The position numbers and the translations under genes are program-made. Positions 16,897 through 25,096 of a stretch of 64,000 bases of DNA are shown one piece after another (the stretch's first letter is position 1; each line of letters opens with the position of its first letter). The DNA lies in assembly GCA_022843905.1 (NCBI GenBank), contig JALHMT010000026.1:1-64000 (forward strand), given 5' to 3'. The notes beneath the pieces were generated by a model. That model had not been told where the DNA came from. It saw nothing but the letters and a program-made list of their open reading frames with translations, and did no database searches. The stretch is from Rubrivivax sp. (GTDB lineage Bacteria; Pseudomonadota; Gammaproteobacteria; Burkholderiales; Burkholderiaceae_C).

Positions 16897-17639
16897 TGAG
16901 TTCAGGACGATTGACCTCGCTCGACAGGACGCCGCTCTATCGCATCGTCAAGCAGCAGATCACCGACGCGTTGCGCGAAGGCCGGTGGAAGCACGGGCAG
17001 AAGATCCCCAGCGAGCCGCAGCTGGCGCGTCGCTACGACGCCAGCGTCGGCACCGTGCGCAAGGCGGTCGGAGAACTCGTCGCCGAGAACATCCTCGTGC
17101 GCGAACAGGGGCGCGGCACCTTCGTGCGCACGCACGGTCGCGACTACATGCTCAACGTGTTCTTCCGCATCGTCGGCAGCGACGGTGGACACGAGCTGCC
17201 CGTCGTGACCCTGCTGTCGATGAGGCGTGCGCGGGCCGACCGGGTCACGGCCGGGGAGCTGCGGCTGAAGTCGCGCGCGCCGGTGTTCGACATCGAGACG
17301 CTTCTGACGCTCGACGGAGAACCGGCCATCCTGGACCGCATGCGTGTGCCCACGCAGCTGTTTCCCGACCTCGACGAGAGTGGATTCAAGCGGCGCGAAG
17401 GGACCGTCTATGGCTTCTTCCAGGACCGCTACGGCATCACCATCGTGCGCGCCGACGAGTTCATCACCGCGGTGAGCGCCGACGACCGCACGGCCCGGCT
17501 GCTGAAGCTGACGCCCGGCGAGCCCCTGCTGCGCATCGCGCGCACGTCCTACACCTACAAGGACGTGCCCGTCGATTCACGCGTGCGACTGGTCAGCTGC
17601 GCACGGCACGGCTACCTCAGCACGCTGGGCAAGGCCTGA
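16896..17639 (+). CDS. GntR-family transcriptional regulator with UTRA ligand domain (HutC subfamily)
   Basis: A 247-aa regulator: an N-terminal winged helix (residues 8-75, TPLYRIVKQQITDAL, IPSEPQLARRYDAS, GTVRKAV, RGTFV) and a C-terminal UTRA domain (about 95-240) that binds a small effector. Two in-frame upstream starts exist (GTG 16884, ATG 16890), but all lie inside or at the edge of the palindrome; 16896 leaves the shortest N-terminus before the HTH. The lack of leader sequence between operator and ATG suggests a very short or leaderless transcript. Divergent orientation makes it the likely regulator of the mutase-like operon, with the operon substrate as effector. Confidence 0.88.
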   Translation: MSSGRLTSLDRTPLYRIVKQQITDALREGRWKHGQKIPSEPQLARRYDASVGTVRKAVGELVAENILVREQGRGTFVRTHGRDYMLNVFFRIVGSDGGHELPVVTLLSMRRARADRVTAGELRLKSRAPVFDIETLLTLDGEPAILDRMRVPTQLFPDLDESGFKRREGTVYGFFQDRYGITIVRADEFITAVSADDRTARLLKLTPGEPLLRIARTSYTYKDVPVDSRVRLVSCARHGYLSTLGKA

Positions 17640-17653
17640 CGCCGGGCGGCGGC

Positions 17654-18172
17654 CTACCTGCGCAACGGGATCGCCGTGGCCCGCTCCACCGGCACGGCGG
17701 TGACGCTGTTCTGCGGCGAACCTTCGATGACGCGGTCGGAGTAGCTCAGGTAGACCAGCGTGTTGCGCGTGGCGTCGACCATGCGCACCACGCGCAGGCG
17801 CTTGAAGACCAGCGAGGTGCGCTCGCTGAAGATCTCGTCCTGCTGGCGCAGCGGCCCCGTGAAGCTGATGGGGCCGACCTGCCGGCAGGCGATGGAGGCT
17901 TCGCTCTTGTCCTCGGCCAGGCCCAGGCCGCCCTTGATGCCGCCGGTCTTGGCGCGCGACACATAGCAGGTCACGCCCTTGACGGCAGGGTCGTCGTAGG
18001 CTTCGACAACGATCTTGTGGTCGGGGCCGATGAACTTGAAGACGGTGTCGACCTCGCCCACCAGGTCCGACGAAGCGCCCACGCCGCAGGCTGCCAGCAG
18101 CAGCGTGCCGGCCAGCGCCCAGGCGCGAGGTGCGTGGGTGCTGCCGGCCACCGTGTCGATCGTTTGCTGCAT
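17654..18172 (-). CDS. creA: CreA family protein, predicted lipoprotein
   Basis: A 172-aa protein matching E. coli CreA over its length: DHKIVVEAYDDPAVKGVTCY, SRAKTGGIKGG, SDRVIEGSPQNS. The function of CreA is unknown. The start at 18172 (MQQTID) is preferred to one 20 codons upstream because it leaves a signal sequence ending in a lipobox LAAC with Cys29. It lies after cydB with a gap of 117 bases on the same strand and converges with the GntR gene 14 bases away. Confidence 0.85.
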   Translation of the reverse strand: MQQTIDTVAGSTHAPRAWALAGTLLLAACGVGASSDLVGEVDTVFKFIGPDHKIVVEAYDDPAVKGVTCYVSRAKTGGIKGGLGLAEDKSEASIACRQVGPISFTGPLRQQDEIFSERTSLVFKRLRVVRMVDATRNTLVYLSYSDRVIEGSPQNSVTAVPVERATAIPLRR

Positions 18173-18289
18173 CGTTCCTCCGCTGTGCAGGGCTGCAGCC
18201 TCAACGCGGGCTGCTGCGCCAGCCTTCATCATGCCCGCAAGCGAATGCGTCAGCGCAAGAGCGAGCCAAGGTGGCCGACGTCGCCCGCC

Positions 18290-19285
18290 TCAGGCGTAGC
18301 TCAGTGCCTTGGCCTTGCCGCGGAACACGCGGTACGAGAACACCGTGTAGCCGGCGATGGCCGGCACCGTGAAGGCGCAACCGATGGCGATGACGGCCAG
18401 GGCTTCCGTGGCGCTGGCCGCCTCCCAGATCGTCAGCCGGTCGATCACGACGTAGGGGTAGAGGCTGTAGGCCAGGCCGATGCCGCCCAGCACGAAGACG
18501 GTGATGATCAGTGCGAACGGCCACCAGCAGGCCCGGCCCAGCACACGCGGCGAGTTCAGCACGGCGCGCGCGCCCGCCAGCGCGGCCAGCGTGATGAGCG
18601 GGATGGGCAGCAGCGCGATGAACTCCGGCATGCTGAACCAGCGCTCCCGCACGGTGGCGCTCACCAGCGGTGTGGCCAGGCTGATCAGGCCCATGCCCAG
18701 CACCACCGGTGGCCAGGCCAGCTTGGCCCAGCGCACGGCGTGCCGCTGCAGTTGATCCTCGGTCTTCATGATCAGCCAGGCGGCGCCCAGCAACACGTAG
18801 GCGGCCGGCAGCAGCAGCGCGATGGCGGCAGCGAAGAGCATGAATTGCCAGCCGTCGGCCAGCCCGGTGATGTAGCGACCCAGCATCCAGCCCTGTGCCG
18901 CTGCAGCCAGGCCGGAGCCCGCGAAGAACGCGAAGTTCCACAGGGGCTTGTGCTGGTCCATCGCCTTGACGCGGAAGTCGAAGGCCACGCCGCGCAGGAT
19001 CAGCCCCACCAGCATCAGCGCCACCGGCAGGTACAGCGCCTGCAGCACCATGCCGTGCGCCTTGGGAAAGGCGATCAGCAGGATGCCCACGCCCAGCACG
19101 AGCCAGGTCTCGTTGGCGTCCCAGAAGGGGCCGATGCTGGACACCATGACGTCCTTCTGCTCGTCGGTGGCGCGGTGCAGCAGCAGACCGACGCCGAGGT
19201 CGTAGCCGTCCAGCACCACGTAGGCCAGCATCGACAGTCCCATCAGGCCCATGAAGATCACGGGCAGTGCCTCGCCCCAGTTCAT
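18290..19285 (-). CDS. cydB: Cytochrome bd-type ubiquinol oxidase subunit II
   Basis: Integral membrane subunit II, 331 aa, about eight to nine helices, with YVVLDGYDLGVGLLL near residue 25 and GPFWDANETWLV near 52. The start at 19285 overlaps the cydA stop (ATGA). No cydX-like small open frame follows. Together with CydA it forms the quinol oxidase used at low oxygen or when the cytochrome c branch is inhibited. Confidence 0.93.
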   Translation of the reverse strand: MNWGEALPVIFMGLMGLSMLAYVVLDGYDLGVGLLLHRATDEQKDVMVSSIGPFWDANETWLVLGVGILLIAFPKAHGMVLQALYLPVALMLVGLILRGVAFDFRVKAMDQHKPLWNFAFFAGSGLAAAAQGWMLGRYITGLADGWQFMLFAAAIALLLPAAYVLLGAAWLIMKTEDQLQRHAVRWAKLAWPPVVLGMGLISLATPLVSATVRERWFSMPEFIALLPIPLITLAALAGARAVLNSPRVLGRACWWPFALIITVFVLGGIGLAYSLYPYVVIDRLTIWEAASATEALAVIAIGCAFTVPAIAGYTVFSYRVFRGKAKALSYA

Positions 19286-20631
19286 GTGAGCACTCCCTTG
19301 GTCATCTCTTCCGGCGCGGGCGGCAGCTCGGGCGGCTTCTCGGCCATGTGCTTGACCACGCCGATGTAGGCCACGATGAGTGCCAGGTAGACCGTGACGT
19401 AGAGCGCCAGCGTCAGCGCGATCATCGAGGACGGCACGCCGGACGCGGCTTCCGCCGTGCGCAGCAGGCCGAACACCAGGTAGGGCTGGCGGCCGATCTC
19501 GGTGACGTACCAGCCGGCCAGCGTGGCCACCCAGCCCGAGAAGGTCATGCCGGCCAGGCCCCACAGCAGGGCCCGCGGCAGCTTCTCGGCCGCCCAGCCG
19601 CGGCGCCGGTACAGCCACAGTCCGGCCCACGAGAACACCAGCATCAGCATGCCGGTGCCCACCATGAGACGGAAGCCGTAGAACACCGGCGCCACCGGCG
19701 GGTGCTCGCCGACGAAGTCGTTGAGGCCGCGGATCTCGCCGTCGGGGTCGTGCTTGAGGATCAGCGAAGCCCCCTTGGGAATGCCGATCTCGAAGCGGTT
19801 GGTGCGGGCTTCTTCGTCGGGCACGGCGAACAGCAGCAGCGGCGCGCCGCGCTGCGTCTCCCAGATGCCTTCCATCGCCGCGACCTTCTGCGGCTGGTGC
19901 TCCAGCGTGTTCAGTCCGTGCAGGTCGCCCACCAGGATCTGCAGCGGGATCAGCACCGCGCCCAGCGTGAGGCCCACGCGCATCGACTTCGGCGTCGACG
20001 GGTTGGCCTTGCCCTTCAGCAGCTGCCAGGCGCTGACGCCGGCGAGCAGGAAGGCCACGGTCAGCCCCGAGGCCAGCAGCACGTGCGCCAGCCGGTAGGG
20101 AAACGACGGGTTGAAGATCACCTGCAGCCAGCTCGTCACGAAGAACTCGCCGTCGCGGATGACATGCCCCGCGGGGGTGTGCATCCAGGAATTGAGCGCC
20201 AGGATCCAGAAGGCGCTCATCGTGGTGCCGAAGGCGACCAGGAAGGTGGCCAGCAGGTGCACGCGTTCGCTCACCTTGCCGTGGCCGAACAGCATGATGC
20301 CCAGGAAGGTGGCCTCCAGGAAGAAGGCGGTCAGCACCTCGTAGCCCAGCAGCGGCCCGGCGACGTTGCCCACGCGCTCCATGAAGCCCGGCCAGTTGGT
20401 GCCGAACTGGAAGCTCATGGTGATGCCGCTGACCACGCCCAGCGCGAAGGTCAGCGCGAAGACCTTGGTCCAGAAGCGGTAGGCCGTCAGCCAGGCGGTG
20501 TCGTGCGTGCGCAGCCAGCGCCAGCGCATGAACAGCAGCGTCCAGCCCAGCGCGATGGTGATGGTGGGAAAGAGGATGTGGAAACTGATGTTGGCCGCGA
20601 ACTGCATGCGGGCCAGGATGAGTGCGTCCAT
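19282..20631 (-). CDS. cydA: Cytochrome bd-type ubiquinol oxidase subunit I (short Q-loop, CIO type)
   Basis: A 449-aa heme-bearing subunit. ARMQFAANISFHILFPT carries the N-terminal heme ligand His and FQFGTNWPGF, EVLTAFFLEATFLG follow. It is about 70 residues shorter than E. coli CydA (522 aa) because the periplasmic Q-loop is short, which is typical of cyanide-insensitive-oxidase (CioA) types. It is co-oriented with a GbsR/MarR-type regulator 43 bases upstream. Confidence 0.93.
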   Translation of the reverse strand: MDALILARMQFAANISFHILFPTITIALGWTLLFMRWRWLRTHDTAWLTAYRFWTKVFALTFALGVVSGITMSFQFGTNWPGFMERVGNVAGPLLGYEVLTAFFLEATFLGIMLFGHGKVSERVHLLATFLVAFGTTMSAFWILALNSWMHTPAGHVIRDGEFFVTSWLQVIFNPSFPYRLAHVLLASGLTVAFLLAGVSAWQLLKGKANPSTPKSMRVGLTLGAVLIPLQILVGDLHGLNTLEHQPQKVAAMEGIWETQRGAPLLLFAVPDEEARTNRFEIGIPKGASLILKHDPDGEIRGLNDFVGEHPPVAPVFYGFRLMVGTGMLMLVFSWAGLWLYRRRGWAAEKLPRALLWGLAGMTFSGWVATLAGWYVTEIGRQPYLVFGLLRTAEAASGVPSSMIALTLALYVTVYLALIVAYIGVVKHMAEKPPELPPAPEEMTKGVLT

Positions 20632-20674
20632 GGGACTTGCCTCTGGGTTGCAGAAGTGCGGGGCGGGGCAGACC

Positions 20675-21235
20675 TCAGGTCTTGCCTCCCTTGACGACCT
20701 TGACGGTGCCTGTGAACTCGAGCAGGCGCTGCACCTTCGAGCCCATCTTCATCAGCTGGGCCAGCGTCTGCGCGTCCATGCGCTGCACGTCGTCGAACCA
20801 GGTCGTCATCAGTTCGATCAGGTCGTGCATGCCCTTCATGCGCTCCTGCGCGATGCGGTCTTCTTCGGTGCTGGGGGCTTCGAGCAGGGCGTTGCGCAAC
20901 ATCGACAGTGTCGGCTCGATCTCGCGCCGGCGGCGTTCTTCGGCCAGCGTGCGGAAGATCTCCCAGGCGTCGCTGGGGGCGTCGAAGTACTCGCGGCGGT
21001 CGCCCGGCACGAACTTCATGCGCACCAGGCGCCAGGACTGCAGTTCCTTGAGCCCCATGCTGACGTTGGAGCGGCTGAACTCCAGCCGCTCGGCGATCTG
21101 CTCGGCGTTCAGCGGCTCGGGCGAAACGAAGATCAGCGCATAGATCTGCCCCACCGTGCGGTTGATGCCCCAGCGGCTGCCCATCTCGCCGAAGTGGCCG
21201 ACGAAGCTGCGGACGAGCGGAGACATGGTGTTCAT
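20675..21235 (-). CDS. GbsR/MarR-type transcriptional regulator
   Basis: A 186-aa winged-helix protein of the GbsR group: GHFGEMGSRWGINRTVGQIYALIF, then the recognition region LNAEQIAERLEFSRSNVSMGLKEL and a long helical C-terminus. The start at 21235 (MNTMSPLV) is chosen because the extra upstream codons would read through the palindrome and have no family similarity. It is the first gene of an apparent gbsR-cydA-cydB unit (43-base gap to cydA), so it may control oxidase expression. Confidence 0.85.
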   Translation of the reverse strand: MNTMSPLVRSFVGHFGEMGSRWGINRTVGQIYALIFVSPEPLNAEQIAERLEFSRSNVSMGLKELQSWRLVRMKFVPGDRREYFDAPSDAWEIFRTLAEERRRREIEPTLSMLRNALLEAPSTEEDRIAQERMKGMHDLIELMTTWFDDVQRMDAQTLAQLMKMGSKVQRLLEFTGTVKVVKGGKT

Positions 21236-21277
21236 GGAGTGGCCCGGAGGGTGCGGATTGACCGAAATCATATCGGC

Positions 21278-21299
21278 CATTTCAGAAATGTCTGAAATG
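21278..21299. promoter_or_regulatory. Perfect palindrome upstream of the GbsR-cydAB unit, likely operator
   Basis: CATTTCAGA-AATG-TCTGAAATG: 9-bp arms, 4-bp spacer, in the 137-base gap between the regulator (start 21235) and divergent coaBC (start 21373). Fits an autoregulatory site for the GbsR/MarR protein. Confidence 0.6.
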
Positions 21300-21372
21300 T
21301 GAGGATATTCAGCATCGATCCCGGTGCGCAGGAACAGCATCCCGCAGCGAGGCCCTGCTAGAGTGCCCGCCC

Positions 21373-22599
21373 ATGTCGACCCCTCTCGATCTGCAAGGCA
21401 GGCACATCGTCCTCGGCCTCAGCGGCGGCATCGCCTGCTACAAGGCCGCCGAGCTGACGCGCGAACTGGTCAAGGCCGGGGCCACCGTGCAGGTGGTGAT
21501 GACCGAGGCCGCGACCCAGTTCATCACGCCGGTGACGATGCAGGCGCTGTCCAACCGGCCGGTGGCCCTCAGCCAATGGGATGCGCGCGAGCCCAACAAC
21601 ATGGCGCACATCAACCTCTCGCGCGAGGCCGACGCCATCCTGATCGCCCCGGCCAGCGCCGACTTCATCGCCAGGCTGGTGCAGGGCCGTGCCGACGAGC
21701 TGCTGAGCCTGCTGTGCCTGGCGCGCCCCATCGACCGCTGCCCGCTGCTGGTGGCCCCGGCGATGAACCGCGAGATGTGGGCCCACCCGGCCACGCAGCG
21801 CAACGTAGCGCAGCTGCGTGCCGACGGCGCCACCGTGCTGGGCCCCGGCGCCGGTGACCAGGCCTGCGGCGAGATCGGAGACGGCCGCATGTTGGAGGCC
21901 GAGGAACTGCGCGACGAGCTCATCGCCTTCTTCCGCCCCAAGCTGCTGGCCGGCCGCACGCTGCTGGTGACCGCCGGGCCGACCTTCGAGGCCATCGACC
22001 CGGTGCGCGGCATCACCAACCACTCCAGCGGCAAGATGGGCTTCGCCATCGCACGGGCCGCCGCAGAGGCCGGCGCCGACGTGACGCTGGTGGCCGGCCC
22101 CGTGCACCTGCCCACGCCGCGCCACGTGCGGCGCATCGACGTTCAAAGTGCGCAACAGATGTTCGATGCTGTGTTGCCGCTGGCGGCGCGCCACCAGCTC
22201 TTCGTGGCCACGGCCGCGGTGGCCGACTGGCGCCCCATGAACGCTGCCGACCAGAAGATCAAGAAGGACGGCAGCGGCCGCGTGCCGGTGCTGCAGATGA
22301 CGGAGAACCCCGACATCCTGGCCAGCGTGGCGCGCCTGCCCGAGGACCGGCGCCCGTGGTGCGTGGGCTTCGCGGCAGAGAGCGAAAACCTGGTGCGCCA
22401 TGCGCGCGACAAGCTGCGGCGCAAGGGCGTGCCGCTGGTCGTCGGCAACATCGGCCCGGCCACCTTCGGCCAGGACCACAACACGCTGGTGCTGGTCGAC
22501 GAGGCCGGCGAGACCACGCTGCCCGAAGGCCCCAAGCTGCACCTGGCGCGCGAGCTGGTGCGCGAGATCGCACGCCGTTCATCCCCGAAGACGACATGA
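21373..22599 (+). CDS. coaBC: Bifunctional phosphopantothenoylcysteine decarboxylase/phosphopantothenate-cysteine ligase
   Basis: Two-domain CoA biosynthesis enzyme, 408 aa. The N-terminal FMN decarboxylase (CoaC, residues 8-185) shows LGLSGGIACYKAAEL, the substrate-clamp PAMNREMW and the flexible-flap Cys in DQACGEIGDGRM. The C-terminal ligase (CoaB, 190-400) shows TAGPTFEAIDPVRGITN HSSGKMG in two blocks and AAVADWRP. It makes 4'-phosphopantetheine from phosphopantothenate and cysteine. It overlaps dut by four bases, the usual coaBC-dut arrangement. Confidence 0.96.
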   Translation: MSTPLDLQGRHIVLGLSGGIACYKAAELTRELVKAGATVQVVMTEAATQFITPVTMQALSNRPVALSQWDAREPNNMAHINLSREADAILIAPASADFIARLVQGRADELLSLLCLARPIDRCPLLVAPAMNREMWAHPATQRNVAQLRADGATVLGPGAGDQACGEIGDGRMLEAEELRDELIAFFRPKLLAGRTLLVTAGPTFEAIDPVRGITNHSSGKMGFAIARAAAEAGADVTLVAGPVHLPTPRHVRRIDVQSAQQMFDAVLPLAARHQLFVATAAVADWRPMNAADQKIKKDGSGRVPVLQMTENPDILASVARLPEDRRPWCVGFAAESENLVRHARDKLRRKGVPLVVGNIGPATFGQDHNTLVLVDEAGETTLPEGPKLHLARELVREIARRSSPKTT

Positions 22600-23045
22600 C
22601 CTGCATCGACGTGAAAGTGCTCGACCCGCGCATGGCCGGGCAGCTGCCGCAGTACGCCACGCCGGGCAGCGCGGGCCTGGACCTGCGCGCCTGCCTCGAC
22701 GAACCGCTGGTGCTGGAGCCTGGCCAGACGGCGCTGATCGCCACCGGCCTGTCGATCCACATCGCCGACCCCGGCCTGGCCGCGATGATCCTGCCGCGCT
22801 CGGGCCTGGGCCACAAGCATGGCATCGTGCTGGGCAACCTGGTGGGCCTGATCGACAGCGACTACCAGGGTCCGCTGATGGTGAGTTGCTGGAACCGCGG
22901 CAGCGCCGCGTTCACCGTGCAGCCGATGGAGCGCATCGCGCAGCTGGTCATCGTGCCGGTGGTGCAGGCCAGCTTCCGCCGCGTCGATCACTTCGCCGCC
23001 ACCGAGCGCGGCGCCGGCGGCTTCGGGTCCACCGGCACCGGCTGA
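22596..23045 (+). CDS. dut: Deoxyuridine 5'-triphosphate nucleotidohydrolase
   Basis: Trimeric dUTPase of 149 aa that hydrolyses dUTP to dUMP. All five motifs are present: PGSAGLDLRA, PRSGLGHKHG, GLIDSDYQGPL, RIAQLVIVPV and the C-terminal RGAGGFGSTG. The start overlaps the coaBC stop (ATGA), marking translational coupling. Confidence 0.97.
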   Translation: MTCIDVKVLDPRMAGQLPQYATPGSAGLDLRACLDEPLVLEPGQTALIATGLSIHIADPGLAAMILPRSGLGHKHGIVLGNLVGLIDSDYQGPLMVSCWNRGSAAFTVQPMERIAQLVIVPVVQASFRRVDHFAATERGAGGFGSTGTG

Positions 23046-23148
23046 TCGCCGCCGGCGTGCAGGCACTGCACGCAAGGCCTTACGTCTCGTAGCAGCGCTG
23101 CGGGTGCGCTGCCGCACATTGCGCCCCAACAAGACGAGGAGGGGCGCG

Positions 23149-24963
23149 ATGGCCCGTACGAGCACCCCCGACGCGCAGCGCAGCGCGGTCGGCGACACGG
23201 TGGACGAGGTGGCAGCCGATGGTGACGCAGCTGCGGCCGGCCGCGACGAGTCCCAGCTCACGCGGGGCGCCGCAGGGGCTGCGGCGGCGGCCGCCGCCGC
23301 CTTCCTGGCGGCTTGCGGCGGGGGCAACGGCGCGCCGGCTGTGGTCTACGACCTGCCGGGCTCGGGCGGCACGCCGCTGCCCGCCAGCGTCACACCGCCC
23401 ACTGAACGCGACGCCGTGCGCTTCCTCACGCAGGCCAGCTTCGGGGTCACCTCGCCCGAGCAGGTCAAGGCCTTGCGCGACCAGGGTTTCGAGGCCTGGC
23501 TGCAGGCCCAGTTCAACGCGCCGCTGATGCTGCACGTGGGCTACATCGACGGCCAGCGTGGCCGCGACGACCCGCCCGACCGGCTGCCGCGGGTCACCGA
23601 GGAGATGAGCTACGAGGCCGTGTGGCAGCACTGGCTGCGCGGCGAGGACCCGCTGCGCGCCCGCATGGTGTGGGCGCTGCTGCAGATCATGGTCATCAGC
23701 AACGTCGCGCCCGACATCCGGCCGCACGCGATGAGCAGCTACATGGACATGCTGGGCCGCAACGCTTTCGGCAACTACCGGCAGCTGCTGCAGGAAGTGA
23801 CCCTGCACCCGGCCATGGGCTACTACCTGAACCTGCTGGAAAGCGCCAAGGCCGACCCGCAGAAGGGCACGCACCCGAACGAGAACTACGCGCGCGAGGT
23901 GCTGCAGCTGTTCTCCATCGGCCTGGTCAGGCTCAATCTCGACGGCAGCCCGCAACTCGACGCCGCCGGCGTGCCCCTGCCCACCTACGACGAAGCGGTG
24001 GTGAAGGGTTTTGCCGCGGCCTTCAGTGGCTGGTCCTACGGCGGGCTGGACAACACCCGGAGCTCGACCTTCCACGATCACGACGAGAACGACGAGGCGC
24101 TGTGGATCCAGCCGATGAAGGCCTGGGCCATGCACCACTCGCCGGGCCCGAAGTCGCTGCTCGACGGTCGTGTGCTGCCGGCCGGCCAGACCCCCGAGAA
24201 GGACATGGCCGACGCGCTGGACAGCATCTTCCGCCACCCCAACGTCGGGCCGTTCATCGGCCGGCAGCTCATCCAGCGCCTGGTGACCAGCAATCCGAGT
24301 CCGGCCTACATCGCACGCGTGGCCGCAGTCTTCAACGACAACGGCGCCGGCGTGCGCGGCGACCTTCGGGCCGTCGTTCGCGCCGTGCTGCTGGATGCGG
24401 AAGCCCGCAGCGAGACCGCCGCCACGCAGCCGCGCATGGGCAAGCAGCGCGAGCCCGTGCTGCGGCTGGCCGCCTTCCTGCATGCCCTGGGCGCCGAGAG
24501 TCGCAACGGGCGCAACAGCATCCACTACCTGGACGGCGCCGACGACGCGCTCGGCCAGAGCCCCTTGCTGGCGCCCTCGGTCTTCAACTTCTACTCGCCG
24601 AACTACCGCCCGGCAGGCCCGGTGGCCGCCGCGGGGATGGTGGCGCCGGAGTTCCAGATCACCACCGAGACCACGGTCGTCGGCTCGCTGAACTTCTTCG
24701 CCGACCTCTTCGACAGCGGCGGCTATGGCAACGGCGATTCGCGCCTGGTGCTGAAGCTCGAACCGCTGATGGCACTGGCCAACGACCCCGCAGCGCTGAT
24801 CGACCGGCTGGACCTGCTGTTCTTCTGCCGTCAGATGAGCGCTGCGACGCGCGAGCGCCTGCGTACCCTGGTGACGGCCATCCCGGCGGCCGACAGGAAG
24901 AGGCGCGTGACCTCTGCGCTGCTGATCACCGCCCTGTCCCCTGACTTCGTCATCCAGAAATGA
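23149..24963 (+). CDS. DUF1800 family protein, predicted lipoprotein
   Basis: A 604-aa protein of the DUF1800 family (RFLTQASFGVTSPEQV near residue 90; NENYAREVLQLFSIGLV; PNVGPFIGRQLIQRLV). The start at 23149 has a GAGGAGG ribosome binding site eight bases upstream. About 40 charged and acidic residues come before an Ala-rich hydrophobic stretch ending in a lipobox LAAC (Cys56). This is an unusually long n-region for a lipoprotein signal. DUF1800 genes are almost always paired with a DUF1501 gene, as here (next gene, 133 bases on). Biochemical role unknown. Confidence 0.85.
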   Translation: MARTSTPDAQRSAVGDTVDEVAADGDAAAAGRDESQLTRGAAGAAAAAAAAFLAACGGGNGAPAVVYDLPGSGGTPLPASVTPPTERDAVRFLTQASFGVTSPEQVKALRDQGFEAWLQAQFNAPLMLHVGYIDGQRGRDDPPDRLPRVTEEMSYEAVWQHWLRGEDPLRARMVWALLQIMVISNVAPDIRPHAMSSYMDMLGRNAFGNYRQLLQEVTLHPAMGYYLNLLESAKADPQKGTHPNENYAREVLQLFSIGLVRLNLDGSPQLDAAGVPLPTYDEAVVKGFAAAFSGWSYGGLDNTRSSTFHDHDENDEALWIQPMKAWAMHHSPGPKSLLDGRVLPAGQTPEKDMADALDSIFRHPNVGPFIGRQLIQRLVTSNPSPAYIARVAAVFNDNGAGVRGDLRAVVRAVLLDAEARSETAATQPRMGKQREPVLRLAAFLHALGAESRNGRNSIHYLDGADDALGQSPLLAPSVFNFYSPNYRPAGPVAAAGMVAPEFQITTETTVVGSLNFFADLFDSGGYGNGDSRLVLKLEPLMALANDPAALIDRLDLLFFCRQMSAATRERLRTLVTAIPAADRKRRVTSALLITALSPDFVIQK

Positions 24964-25058
24964 CCCACCCCCGAAGCGCCTTCGGCGTCTCCCCCTCGAG
25001 GGGGCGACCCCAGTGGACCGGCAAAGCCGGCTCCACGGCGTCTGCTGGGCTCCATCGC
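24964..25058. repeat. Multi-hairpin intergenic element of a type dispersed in Burkholderiales genomes
   Basis: The gap between the DUF1800 and DUF1501 genes contains a string of small palindromes: CCGAAGCGCCTTCGG-like (24971-24984), the 14-bp palindrome CCCCCTCGAGGGGG (24991-25004), and CCGGCAAAGCCGG (25018-25030). From memory this arrangement recurs between genes in Comamonadaceae and relatives. Only one copy is seen in this window. Confidence 0.5.
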
Positions 25059-25096
25059 CTCCTCCACAGCCTCTTCTGCTTCGGCACCGTCGAGAC

